Assembly: GCA_935421135.1 (NCBI GenBank)
Contig: OW285191.1
Coordinates: forward strand, 806,001 to 870,000
Reading direction: 5' to 3'
Length of the DNA: 64,000 nt
DNA from: Bugulina stolonifera
Lineage: Eukaryota > Bryozoa > Gymnolaemata > Cheilostomatida > Bugulidae
Shown: positions 45,083-60,220 of the stretch, piece after piece
How the letters are laid out: every line of letters begins with the position of its first letter
How positions within the stretch are numbered: the first letter of the stretch is position 1
Program-made: the position numbers and the translations under genes
Notes under the pieces: generated by a model
What the model was told of the DNA's origin: nothing
The model's input: the letters and a program-made list of their open reading frames with translations, nothing else
Databases searched by the model: none

Positions 45083-46564
45083 TTGCATTGCATAGAACAC
45101 ATAGATTGCATTCTATGCACTCTATGCATTCCATGTAATCTATGCATTCTATGTATACTATGTATTCTATGCATCCGATGCATAGAATACATTTTGTGCA
45201 TAGAATCCATTGAATACATTGATCACATAGAATGCATTCTATACACTCTATGCATTCCATGTAATCTATGCATTCTATTCATGGAATACATAGATTGCAT
45301 TCTATGCATTCTATGCATAGAATACATTGAATACATAGAAGACATAGAAGACATAGAATGCATATAATGCCTTCCATGTAATCTATGCACTCTATGCATA
45401 GAATACATAGAAGACATAGAAGACATAGAATGCATATAATGCATTCCATGTAATCTATGCACTCTATGCATAGAATACATTGATCACATAGAATGCATTC
45501 TATGCACTGAATGCGTAGAATGCATAGGATGCACGGAGTGCATTCTATTCATTCTATGTATTCTATGCATTCAATGTAGTCTATGCATTGCATGGAACAC
45601 ATAGATTGCATTCTATGCACTCTATGCATTCCATATAACCTATGCATTCTATGTATACTATGTTTTCTATGCATTCGATGCATAGAATACATTTTATGCA
45701 TAGAATGCATAGAACACATTGATCACATAGAATGCATTCTATGCACTCTATGCATTCCATGTAATCTATGCATTCTATGCGTAGAATACATAGATTGCAT
45801 TCTTTGCATTCTATGCATGAAATACATAGAAGACATAGAAGACATAGAATGCATAGAATGCGTTCCATGTAATCTATGCACTCTATGCATAGAATACAGA
45901 GATTGCATACTATGCATTCGATGCATAGAATACATAGAATACATTGATTACGTAGAAGGCATTGTATGTAATCAATGTATTTTATGCATTCTATGCATAG
46001 AATACATTGATCACATAGAATGCATTCTATGCACTCTATGTATTCCATGTAATCCATGCGTTCTATGCATAGGGTACATAGATTGCATTCTATGCATTCT
46101 GTGCATAGAATACATATAAGTCTATGTCTTTTATGTATTCTATGCATTCTATGCATAGAATACATAGAATACATAGATTGCACTCTATGCACTCTACGCA
46201 CTCTATGCATTCCATGTAATCTATGCATTCTATGTATTCTATGCATTCGGTGCATAGAATACATTTTATGCATAGAATGCATAGAATACATTGATCACTT
46301 TGAATGCATTCTATGCACTCTATGCATTCCATATAACCTATGCATTCTATGCATAGAATACATAGATTGCATTCTATGCCATCTATGCATAGAATACATT
46401 GAATACATAGAAGACATATAATGCATTCCATGTAATCTATGCACTCTATGCATAGAATACATTGATCACATAGAATACATTCTATGCACTGAATGCATAG
46501 AATGCATAGGATGCATAGAGTGCATTCTATTCATTCTATGTATTCTAAGCATTCTATGTAGTCT
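45083..46564. repeat. Satellite B unit 9, short (1482 bp)
   Basis: Same as units 6 and 8 in its right part (GATTACGTAG, ATATAAGTC near 46115). It also carries GATGCACGGAG near 45529, otherwise seen in long units, so it looks recombinant. Confidence 0.88.
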
Positions 46565-48496
46565 TTGCATTGCATAGAACACATAGATTGCATTCTATGC
46601 ACTCTATGCATTCCATGTAATCTATGCATTCTATGTATACTATGTATTCTATGCATCCGATGCATAGAATACATTTTGTGCATAGAATCCATTGAATACA
46701 TTGATCACATAGAATGCATTCTATACACTCTATGCATTCCATGTAATCTATGCATTCTATTCATGGAATACATAGATTGCATTCTATGCATTCTATGCAT
46801 AGAATACATTGAATACATAGAAGACATAGAAGACATAGAATGCATATAATGCCTTCCATGTAATCTATGCACTCTATGCATAGAATACATAGAAGACATA
46901 GAAGACATAGAATGCATATAATGCATTCCATGTAATCTATGCACTCTATGCATAGAATACATTGATCACATAGAATGCATTCTATGCACTGAATGCGTAG
47001 AATGCATAGGATGCACGGAGTGCATTCTATTCATTCTATGTATTCTATGCATTCAATGTAGTCTATGCATTGCATGGAACACATAGATTGCATTCTATGC
47101 ACTCTATGCATTCCATATAACCTATGCATTCTATGTATACTATGTTTTCTATGCATTCGATGCATAGAATACATTTTATGCATAGAATGCATAGAACACA
47201 TTGATCACATAGAATGCATTCTATGCACTCTATGCATTCCATGTAATCTATGCATTCTATGCGTAGAATACATAGATTGCATTCTTTGCATTCTATGCAT
47301 GAAATACATAGAAGACATAGAAGACATAGAATGCATAGAATGCGTTCCATGTAATCTATGCACTCTATGCATAGAATACAGAGATTGCATACTATGCATT
47401 CGATGCATAGAATACATAGAATACATTGATTACATAGAAGGCATTGTATGTAATCAATGTATTTTATGCATTCTATGCATAGAATACATTGATCACATAG
47501 AATGCATTCTATGTATTCTATGTATTCTATGTAATCCTTGCGTTCTATGCATAGGGTACATAGATTGCATTCTATGCATTCTGTGCATAGAATACATATA
47601 ATTCTATGTCTTTTATGTATTCTATGCATTCTATGCATAGAATACATAGAATACATAGATTGCACTCTATGCACTCTACGCACTCTATGCATTCCATGTA
47701 ATCTATGCATTCTATGTATTCTATGCATTCGGTGCATAGAATACATTTTATGCATAGAATGCATAGAATACATTGATCACATAGAATGCATTCTAAGCAC
47801 TCTAAGCATTCCATGCAATCTATGCATTCTATGCATAGAATACATAGGTTGCATTTTTTGCATTCTATGCATTCTATGCATGAAATATATAGAAGACATA
47901 CAAGACATAGAATGCATAGAATGCGTTCCATGTAATCTATGCACTCTATGCATAGAATACATAGATTGCATACTATGCATTCGATGCATAGAATACATTT
48001 TATGCATAGAATGCAAGGAATACATTGATCACATAGAATTCATTCTATGCATTCTATGCATTCCATGCAATCTATGCATTCTATGCATAGAATACATAGA
48101 TGGCACTCTATGCACTCTATGCATTCCATGCACTCTTTGCATTCCATGTAATCTATGCATTCTATGTATTCTATGCATTCGGTGCATAGAATACATTTTA
48201 TGCATAGAATGCATAGAATACATTGATCACTTTGAATGCATTCTATGCACTCTATGCATTCCATATAACCTATGCATTCTATGCATAGAATACATAGATT
48301 GCATTCTACGCCATCTATGCATAGAATACATTGAATACATAGAAGACATATAATGCATTCCATGTAATCTATGCACTCTATGCATAGAATACATTGATCA
48401 CATAGAATACATTCTATGCACTGAATGCATAGAATGCATAGGATGCATAGAGTGCATTCTATTTATTCTATGTATTCTAAGCATTCTATGTAGTCT
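46565..48496. repeat. Satellite B unit 10, long (1932 bp)
   Basis: Long type with GATGCACGGAG, TCCTTGCG, TTCTACGCC near 48305 and CTATTTATTC near 48460. The last two are shared with units 13 and 15. A private GTATTC word lies near 47513. Confidence 0.88.
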
Positions 48497-49969
48497 TTGC
48501 ATTGCATAGAACACATAGATTGCATTCTATGCACTCTATGCATTCCATGTAATCTATGCATTCTATGTATACTATGTATTCTATGCATCCGATGCATAGA
48601 ATACATTTTGTGCATAGAATACATTGATCACATAGAATGCATTCTATACACTCTATGCATTCCATGTAATCTATGCATTCTATTCATGGAATACATAGAT
48701 TGCATTCTATGCATTCTATGCATAGAATACATTGAATACATAGAAGACATAGAAGACATAGAATGCATATAATGCCTTCCATGTAATCTATGCACTCTAT
48801 GCATAGAATACATAGAAGACATAGAAGACATAGAATGCATATAATGCATTCCATGTAATCTATGCACTCTATGCATAGAATACATTGATCACATAGAATG
48901 CATTCTATGCACTGAATGCGTAGAATGCATAGGATGCATGGAGTGCATTCTATTCATTCTATGTATTCTATGCATTCAATGTAGTCTATGCATTGCATGG
49001 AACACATAGATTGCATTCTATGCACTCTATGCATTCCATATAACCTATGCATTCTATGTATACTATGTTTTCTATGCATTCGATGCATAGAATACATTTT
49101 ATGCATAGAATGCATAGAACACATTGATCACATAGAATGCATTCTATGCACTCTATGCATTCCATGTAATCTATGCATTCTATGCGTAGAATACATAGAT
49201 TGCATTCTTTGCATTCTATGCATGAAATACATAGAAGACATAGAAGACATAGAATGCATAGAATGCGTTCCATGTAATCTATGCACTCTATGCATAGAAT
49301 ACAGAGATTGCATACTATGCATTCGATGCATAGAATACATAGAATACATTGATTACGTAGAAGGCATTGTATGTAATCAATGTATTTTATGCATTCTATG
49401 CATAGAATACATTGATCACATAGAATGCATTCTATGCACTCTATGTATTCCATGTAATCCATGCGTTCTATGCATAGGGTACATAGATTGCATTCTATGC
49501 ATTCTGTGCATAGAATACATATAATTCTATGTCTTTTATGTATTCTATGCATTCTATGCATAGAATACATAGAATACATAGATTGCACTCTATGCACTCT
49601 ACGCACTCTATGCATTCCATGTAATCTATGCATTCTATGTATTCTATGCATTCGGTGCATAGAATACATTTTATGCATAGAATGCATAGAATACATTGAT
49701 CACTTTGAATGCATTCTATGCACTCTATGCATTCCATATAACCTATGCATTCTATGCATAGAATACATAGATTGCATTCTATGCCATCTATGCATAGAAT
49801 ACATTGAATACATAGAAGACATATAATGCATTCCATGTAATCTATGCACTCTATGCATAGAATACATTGATCACATAGAATACATTCTATGCACTGAATG
49901 CATAGAATGCATAGGATGCATAGAGTGCATTCTATTCATTCTATGTATTCTAAGCATTCTATGTAGTCT
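48497..49969. repeat. Satellite B unit 11, short (1473 bp)
   Basis: Short type with GATTACGTAG. It lacks exactly one 9-bp word (CCATTGAAT) near 48620, giving 1473 instead of 1482 bp. Confidence 0.88.
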
Positions 49970-51451
49970 TTGCATTGCATAGAACACATAGATTGCATTC
50001 TATGCACTCTATGCATTCCATGTAATCTATGCATTCTATGTATACTATGTATTCTATGCATCCGATGCATAGAATACATTTTGTGCATAGAATCCATTGA
50101 ATACATTGATCACATAGAATGCATTCTATACACTCTATGCATTCCATGTAATCTATGCATTCTATTCATGGAATACATAGATTGCATTCTATGCATTCTA
50201 TGCATAGAATACATTGAATACATAGAAGACATAGAAGACATAGAATGCATATAATGCCTTCCATGTAATCTATGCACTCTATGCATAGAATACATAGAAG
50301 ACATAGAAGACATAGAATGCATATAATGCATTCCATGTAATCTATGCACTCTATGCATAGAATACATTGATCACATAGAATGCATTCTATGCACTGAATG
50401 CGTAGAATGCATAGGATGCATGGAGTGCATTCTATTCATTCTATGTATTCTATGCATTCAATGTAGTCTATGCATTGCATGGAACACATAGATTGCATTC
50501 TATGCACTCTATGCATTCCATATAACCTATGCATTCTATGTATACTATGTTTTCTATGCATTCGATGCATAGAATACATTTTATGCATAGAATGCATAGA
50601 ACACATTGATCACATAGAATGCATTCTATGCACTCTATGCATTCCATGTAATCTATGCATTCTATGCGTAGAATACATAGATTGCATTCTTTGCATTCTA
50701 TGCATGAAATACATAGAAGACATAGAAGACATAGAATGCATAGAATGCGTTCCATGTAATCTATGCACTCTATGCATAGAATACAGAGATTGCATACTAT
50801 GCATTCGATGCATAGAATACATAGAATACATTGATTACATAGAAGGCATTGTATGTAATCAATGTATTTTATGCATTCTATGCATAGAATACATTGATCA
50901 CATAGAATGCATTCTATGCACTCTATGTATTCTATGTAATCCTTGCGTTCTATGCATAGGGTACATAGATTGCATTCTATGCATTCTGTGCATAGAATAC
51001 ATATAATTCTATGTCTTTTATGTATTCTATGCATTCTATGCATAGAATACATAGAATACATAGATTGCACTCTATGCACTCTACGCACTCTATGCATTCC
51101 ATGTAATCTATGCATTCTATGTATTCTATGCATTCGGTGCATAGAATACATTTTATGCATAGAATGCATAGAATACATTGATCACTTTGAATGCATTCTA
51201 TGCACTCTATGCATTCCATATAACCTATGCATTCTATGCATAGAATACATAGATTGCATTCTATGCCATCTATGCATAGAATACATTGAATACATAGAAG
51301 ACATATAATGCATTCCATGTAATCTATGCACTCTATGCATAGAATACATTGATCACATAGAATACATTCTATGCACTGAATGCATAGAATGCATAGGATG
51401 CATAGAGTGCATTCTATTCATTCTATGTATTCTAAGCATTCTATGTAGTCT
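49970..51451. repeat. Satellite B unit 12, short (1482 bp)
   Basis: Short type but with GATTACATAG and TCCTTGCG, the haplotype usually found in long units. Together with unit 13 it forms a 3414-bp pair that is repeated as units 14-15. Confidence 0.88.
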
Positions 51452-53383
51452 TTGCATTGCATAGAACACATAGATTGCATTCTATGCACTCTATGCATTC
51501 CATGTAATCTATGCATTCTATGTATACTATGTATTCTATGCATCCGATGCATAGAATACATTTTGTGCATAGAATCCATTGAATACATTGATCACATAGA
51601 ATGCATTCTATACACTCTATGCATTCCATGTAATCTATGCATTCTATTCATGGAATACATAGATTGCATTCTATGCATTCTATGCATAGAATACATTGAA
51701 TACATAGAAGACATAGAAGACATAGAATGCATATAATGCCTTCCATGTAATCTATGCACTCTATGCATAGAATACATAGAAGACATAGAAGACATAGAAT
51801 GCATATAATGCATTCCATGTAATCTATGCACTCTATGCATAGAATACATTGATCACATAGAATGCATTCTATGCACTGAATGCGTAGAATGCATAGGATG
51901 CACGGAGTGCATTCTATTCATTCTATGTATTCTATGCATTCAATGTAGTCTATGCATTGCATGGAACACATAGATTGCATTCTATGCACTCTATGCATTC
52001 CATATAACCTATGCATTCTATGTATACTATGTTTTCTATGCATTCGATGCATAGAATACATTTTATGCATAGAATGCATAGAACACATTGATCACATAGA
52101 ATGCATTCTATGCACTCTATGCATTCCATGTAATCTATGCATTCTATGCGTAGAATACATAGATTGCATTCTTTGCATTCTATGCATGAAATACATAGAA
52201 GACATAGAAGACATAGAATGCATAGAATGCGTTCCATGTAATCTATGCACTCTATGCATAGAATACAGAGATTGCATACTATGCATTCGATGCATAGAAT
52301 ACATAGAATACATTGATTACATAGAAGGCATTGTATGTAATCAATGTATTTTATGCATTCTATGCATAGAATACATTGATCACATAGAATGCATTCTATG
52401 CACTCTATGTATTCTATGTAATCCTTGCGTTCTATGCATAGGGTACATAGATTGCATTCTATGCATTCTGTGCATAGAATACATATAATTCTATGTCTTT
52501 TATGTATTCTATGCATTCTATGCATAGAATACATAGAATACATAGATTGCACTCTATGCACTCTACGCACTCTATGCATTCCATGTAATCTATGCATTCT
52601 ATGTATTCTATGCATTCGGTGCATAGAATACATTTTATGCATAGAATGCATAGAATACATTGATCACATAGAATGCATTCTAAGCACTCTAAGCATTCCA
52701 TGCAATCTATGCATTCTATGCATAGAATACATAGGTTGCATTTTTTGCATTCTATGCATTCTATGCATGAAATATATAGAAGACATACAAGACATAGAAT
52801 GCATAGAATGCGTTCCATGTAATCTATGCACTCTATGCATAGAATACATAGATTGCATACTATGCATTCGATGCATAGAATACATTTTATGCATAGAATG
52901 CAAGGAATACATTGATCACATAGAATTCATTCTATGCATTCTATGCATTCCATGCAATCTATGCATTCTATGCATAGAATACATAGATGGCACTCTATGC
53001 ACTCTATGCATTCCATGCACTCTTTGCATTCCATGTAATCTATGCATTCTATGTATTCTATGCATTCGGTGCATAGAATACATTTTATGCATAGAATGCA
53101 TAGAATACATTGATCACTTTGAATGCATTCTATGCACTCTATGCATTCCATATAACCTATGCATTCTATGCATAGAATACATAGATTGCATTCTACGCCA
53201 TCTATGCATAGAATACATTGAATACATAGAAGACATATAATGCATTCCATGTAATCTATGCACTCTATGCATAGAATACATTGATCACATAGAATACATT
53301 CTATGCACTGAATGCATAGAATGCATAGGATGCATAGAGTGCATTCTATTTATTCTATGTATTCTAAGCATTCTATGTAGTCT
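51452..53383. repeat. Satellite B unit 13, long (1932 bp)
   Basis: Long type with GATGCACGGAG near 51898, TCCTTGCG, TTCTACGCC near 53191 and CTATTTATTC near 53347. It matches units 10 and 15 at these sites. Confidence 0.88.
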
Positions 53384-54865
53384 TTGCATTGCATAGAACA
53401 CATAGATTGCATTCTATGCACTCTATGCATTCCATGTAATCTATGCATTCTATGTATACTATGTATTCTATGCATCCGATGCATAGAATACATTTTGTGC
53501 ATAGAATCCATTGAATACATTGATCACATAGAATGCATTCTATACACTCTATGCATTCCATGTAATCTATGCATTCTATTCATGGAATACATAGATTGCA
53601 TTCTATGCATTCTATGCATAGAATACATTGAATACATAGAAGACATAGAAGACATAGAATGCATATAATGCCTTCCATGTAATCTATGCACTCTATGCAT
53701 AGAATACATAGAAGACATAGAAGACATAGAATGCATATAATGCATTCCATGTAATCTATGCACTCTATGCATAGAATACATTGATCACATAGAATGCATT
53801 CTATGCACTGAATGCGTAGAATGCATAGGATGCATGGAGTGCATTCTATTCATTCTATGTATTCTATGCATTCAATGTAGTCTATGCATTGCATGGAACA
53901 CATAGATTGCATTCTATGCACTCTATGCATTCCATATAACCTATGCATTCTATGTATACTATGTTTTCTATGCATTCGATGCATAGAATACATTTTATGC
54001 ATAGAATGCATAGAACACATTGATCACATAGAATGCATTCTATGCACTCTATGCATTCCATGTAATCTATGCATTCTATGCGTAGAATACATAGATTGCA
54101 TTCTTTGCATTCTATGCATGAAATACATAGAAGACATAGAAGACATAGAATGCATAGAATGCGTTCCATGTAATCTATGCACTCTATGCATAGAATACAG
54201 AGATTGCATACTATGCATTCGATGCATAGAATACATAGAATACATTGATTACATAGAAGGCATTGTATGTAATCAATGTATTTTATGCATTCTATGCATA
54301 GAATACATTGATCACATAGAATGCATTCTATGCACTCTATGTATTCTATGTAATCCTTGCGTTCTATGCATAGGGTACATAGATTGCATTCTATGCATTC
54401 TGTGCATAGAATACATATAATTCTATGTCTTTTATGTATTCTATGCATTCTATGCATAGAATACATAGAATACATAGATTGCACTCTATGCACTCTACGC
54501 ACTCTATGCATTCCATGTAATCTATGCATTCTATGTATTCTATGCATTCGGTGCATAGAATACATTTTATGCATAGAATGCATAGAATACATTGATCACT
54601 TTGAATGCATTCTATGCACTCTATGCATTCCATATAACCTATGCATTCTATGCATAGAATACATAGATTGCATTCTATGCCATCTATGCATAGAATACAT
54701 TGAATACATAGAAGACATATAATGCATTCCATGTAATCTATGCACTCTATGCATAGAATACATTGATCACATAGAATACATTCTATGCACTGAATGCATA
54801 GAATGCATAGGATGCATAGAGTGCATTCTATTCATTCTATGTATTCTAAGCATTCTATGTAGTCT
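53384..54865. repeat. Satellite B unit 14, short (1482 bp)
   Basis: Short type with GATTACATAG and TCCTTGCG, like unit 12. First half of the second copy of the short-long pair. Confidence 0.88.
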
Positions 54866-56797
54866 TTGCATTGCATAGAACACATAGATTGCATTCTATG
54901 CACTCTATGCATTCCATGTAATCTATGCATTCTATGTATACTATGTATTCTATGCATCCGATGCATAGAATACATTTTGTGCATAGAATCCATTGAATAC
55001 ATTGATCACATAGAATGCATTCTATACACTCTATGCATTCCATGTAATCTATGCATTCTATTCATGGAATACATAGATTGCATTCTATGCATTCTATGCA
55101 TAGAATACATTGAATACATAGAAGACATAGAAGACATAGAATGCATATAATGCCTTCCATGTAATCTATGCACTCTATGCATAGAATACATAGAAGACAT
55201 AGAAGACATAGAATGCATATAATGCATTCCATGTAATCTATGCACTCTATGCATAGAATACATTGATCACATAGAATGCATTCTATGCACTGAATGCGTA
55301 GAATGCATAGGATGCACGGAGTGCATTCTATTCATTCTATGTATTCTATGCATTCAATGTAGTCTATGCATTGCATGGAACACATAGATTGCATTCTATG
55401 CACTCTATGCATTCCATATAACCTATGCATTCTATGTATACTATGTTTTCTATGCATTCGATGCATAGAATACATTTTATGCATAGAATGCATAGAACAC
55501 ATTGATCACATAGAATGCATTCTATGCACTCTATGCATTCCATGTAATCTATGCATTCTATGCGTAGAATACATAGATTGCATTCTTTGCATTCTATGCA
55601 TGAAATACATAGAAGACATAGAAGACATAGAATGCATAGAATGCGTTCCATGTAATCTATGCACTCTATGCATAGAATACAGAGATTGCATACTATGCAT
55701 TCGATGCATAGAATACATAGAATACATTGATTACATAGAAGGCATTGTATGTAATCAATGTATTTTATGCATTCTATGCATAGAATACATTGATCACATA
55801 GAATGCATTCTATGCACTCTATGTATTCTATGTAATCCTTGCGTTCTATGCATAGGGTACATAGATTGCATTCTATGCATTCTGTGCATAGAATACATAT
55901 AATTCTATGTCTTTTATGTATTCTATGCATTCTATGCATAGAATACATAGAATACATAGATTGCACTCTATGCACTCTACGCACTCTATGCATTCCATGT
56001 AATCTATGCATTCTATGTATTCTATGCATTCGGTGCATAGAATACATTTTATGCATAGAATGCATAGAATACATTGATCACATAGAATGCATTCTAAGCA
56101 CTCTAAGCATTCCATGCAATCTATGCATTCTATGCATAGAATACATAGGTTGCATTTTTTGCATTCTATGCATTCTATGCATGAAATATATAGAAGACAT
56201 ACAAGACATAGAATGCATAGAATGCGTTCCATGTAATCTATGCACTCTATGCATAGAATACATAGATTGCATACTATGCATTCGATGCATAGAATACATT
56301 TTATGCATAGAATGCAAGGAATACATTGATCACATAGAATTCATTCTATGCATTCTATGCATTCCATGCAATCTATGCATTCTATGCATAGAATACATAG
56401 ATGGCACTCTATGCACTCTATGCATTCCATGCACTCTTTGCATTCCATGTAATCTATGCATTCTATGTATTCTATGCATTCGGTGCATAGAATACATTTT
56501 ATGCATAGAATGCATAGAATACATTGATCACTTTGAATGCATTCTATGCACTCTATGCATTCCATATAACCTATGCATTCTATGCATAGAATACATAGAT
56601 TGCATTCTACGCCATCTATGCATAGAATACATTGAATACATAGAAGACATATAATGCATTCCATGTAATCTATGCACTCTATGCATAGAATACATTGATC
56701 ACATAGAATACATTCTATGCACTGAATGCATAGAATGCATAGGATGCATAGAGTGCATTCTATTTATTCTATGTATTCTAAGCATTCTATGTAGTCT
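54866..56797. repeat. Satellite B unit 15, long (1932 bp)
   Basis: Same marker set as unit 13: GATGCACGGAG near 55311, TTCTACGCC near 56605, CTATTTATTC near 56760. Second half of the repeated pair. Confidence 0.88.
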
Positions 56798-58279
56798 TTG
56801 CATTGCATAGAACACATAGATTGCATTCTATGCACTCTATGCATTCCATGTAATCTATGCATTCTATGTATACTATGTATTCTATGCATCCGATGCATAG
56901 AATACATTTTGTGCATAGAATCCATTGAATACATTGATCACATAGAATGCATTCTATACACTCTATGCATTCCATGTAATCTATGCATTCTATTCATGGA
57001 ATACATAGATTGCATTCTATGCATTCTATGCATAGAATACATTGAATACATAGAAGACATAGAAGACATAGAATGCATATAATGCCTTCCATGTAATCTA
57101 TGCACTCTATGCATAGAATACATAGAAGACATAGAAGACATAGAATGCATATAATGCATTCCATGTAATCTATGCACTCTATGCATAGAATACATTGATC
57201 ACATAGAATGCATTCTATGCACTGAATGCGTAGAATGCATAGGATGCATGGAGTGCATTCTATTCATTCTATGTATTCTATGCATTCAATGTAGTCTATG
57301 CATTGCATGGAACACATAGATTGCATTCTATGCACTCTATGCATTCCATATAACCTATGCATTCTATGTATACTATGTTTTCTATGCATTCGATGCATAG
57401 AATACATTTTATGCATAGAATGCATAGAACACATTGATCACATAGAATGCATTCTATGCACTCTATGCATTCCATGTAATCTATGCATTCTATGCGTAGA
57501 ATACATAGATTGCATTCTTTGCATTCTATGCATGAAATACATAGAAGACATAGAAGACATAGAATGCATAGAATGCGTTCCATGTAATCTATGCACTCTA
57601 TGCATAGAATACAGAGATTGCATACTATGCATTCGATGCATAGAATACATAGAATACATTGATTACGTAGAAGGCATTGTATGTAATCAATGTATTTTAT
57701 GCATTCTATGCATAGAATACATTGATCACATAGAATGCATTCTATGCACTCTATGTATTCCATGTAATCCATGCGTTCTATGCATAGGGTACATAGATTG
57801 CATTCTATGCATTCTGTGCATAGAATACATATAATTCTATGTCTTTTATGTATTCTATGCATTCTATGCATAGAATACATAGAATACATAGATTGCACTC
57901 TATGCACTCTACGCACTCTATGCATTCCATGTAATCTATGCATTCTATGTATTCTATGCATTCGGTGCATAGAATACATTTTATGCATAGAATGCATAGA
58001 ATACATTGATCACTTTGAATGCATTCTATGCACTCTATGCATTCCATATAACCTATGCATTCTATGCATAGAATACATAGATTGCATTCTATGCCATCTA
58101 TGCATAGAATACATTGAATACATAGAAGACATATAATGCATTCCATGTAATCTATGCACTCTATGCATAGAATACATTGATCACATAGAATACATTCTAT
58201 GCACTGAATGCATAGAATGCATAGGATGCATAGAGTGCATTCTATTCATTCTATGTATTCTAAGCATTCTATGTAGTCT
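56798..58279. repeat. Satellite B unit 16, short (1482 bp)
   Basis: Short type with GATTACGTAG and TCCATGCG, the haplotype of unit 2. Confidence 0.88.
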
Positions 58280-60220
58280 TTGCATTGCATAGAACACATA
58301 GATTGCATTCTATGCACTCTATGCATTCCATGTAATCTATGCATTCTATGTATACTATGTATTCTATGCATCCGATGCATAGAATACATTTTGTGCATAG
58401 AATCCATTGAATACATTGATCACATAGAATGCATTCTATACACTCTATGCATTCCATGTAATCTATGCATTCTATTCATGGAATACATAGATTGCATTCT
58501 ATGCATTCTATGCATAGAATACATTGAATACATAGAAGACATAGAAGACATAGAATGCATATAATGCCTTCCATGTAATCTATGCACTCTATGCATAGAA
58601 TACATAGAAGACATAGAAGACATAGAATGCATATAATGCATTCCATGTAATCTATGCACTCTATGCATAGAATACATTGATCACATAGAATGCATTCTAT
58701 GCACTGAATGCGTAGAATGCATAGGATGCATGGAGTGCATTCTATTCATTCTATGTATTCTATGCATTCAATGTAGTCTATGCATTGCATGGAACACATA
58801 GATTGCATTCTATGCACTCTATGCATTCCATATAACCTATGCATTCTATGTATACTATGTTTTCTATGCATTCGATGCATAGAATACATTTTATGCATAG
58901 AATGCATAGAACACATTGATCACATAGAATGCATTCTATGCACTCTATGCATTCCATGTAATCTATGCATTCTATGCGTAGAATACATAGATTGCATTCT
59001 TTGCATTCTATGCATGAAATACATAGAAGACATAGAAGACATAGAATGCATAGAATGCGTTCCATGTAATCTATGCACTCTATGCATAGAATACAGAGAT
59101 TGCATACTATGCATTCGATGCATAGAATACATAGAATACATTGATTACATAGAAGGCATTGTATGTAATCAATGTATTTTATGCATTCTATGCATAGAAT
59201 ACATTGATCACATAGAATGCATTCTATGCACTCTATGTATTCTATGTAATCCTTGCGTTCTATGCATAGGGTACATAGATTGCATTCTATGCATTCTGTG
59301 CATAGAATACATATAATTCTATGTCTTTTATGTATTCTATGCATTCTATGCATAGAATACATAGAATACATAGATTGCACTCTATGCACTCTACGCACTC
59401 TATGCATTCCATGTAATCTATGCATTCTATGCATTCTATGTATTCTATGCATTCGGTGCATAGAATACATTTTATGCATAGAATGCATAGAATACATTGA
59501 TCACATAGAATGCATTCTAAGCACTCTAAGCATTCCATGCAATCTATGCATTCTATGCACAGAATACATAGGTTGCATTTTTTGCATTCTATGCATTCTA
59601 TGCATGAAATATATAGAAGACATACAAGACATAGAATGCATAGAATGCGTTCCATGTAATCTATGCACTCTATGCATAGAATACATAGATTGCATACTAT
59701 GCATTCGATGCATAGAATACATTTTATGCATAGAATGCAAGGAATACATTGATCACATAGAATTCATTCTATGCATTCTATGCATTCCATGCAATCTATG
59801 CATTCTATGCATAGAATACATAGATGGCACTCTATGCACTCTATGCATTCCATGCACTCTTTGCATTCCATGTAATCTATGCATTCTATGTATTCTATGC
59901 ATTCGGTGCATAGAATACATTTTATGCATAGAATGCATAGAATACATTGATCACTTTGAATGCATTCTATGCACTCTATGCATTCCATATAACCTATGCA
60001 TTCTATGCATAGAATACATAGATTGCATTCTATGCCATCTATGCATAGAATACATTGAATACATAGAAGACATATAATGCATTCCATGTAATCTATGCAC
60101 TCTATGCATAGAATACATTGATCACATAGAATACATTCTATGCACTGAATGCATAGAATGCATAGGATGCATAGAGTGCATTCTATTCATTCTATGTATT
60201 CTAAGCATTCTATGTAGTCT
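58280..60220. repeat. Satellite B unit 17, long plus one word (1941 bp)
   Basis: Long type with TCCTTGCG. It has one extra 9-bp word (TATGCATTC) near 59425, giving 1941 bp. Private change: CTATGCACAG near 59551. Confidence 0.88.
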
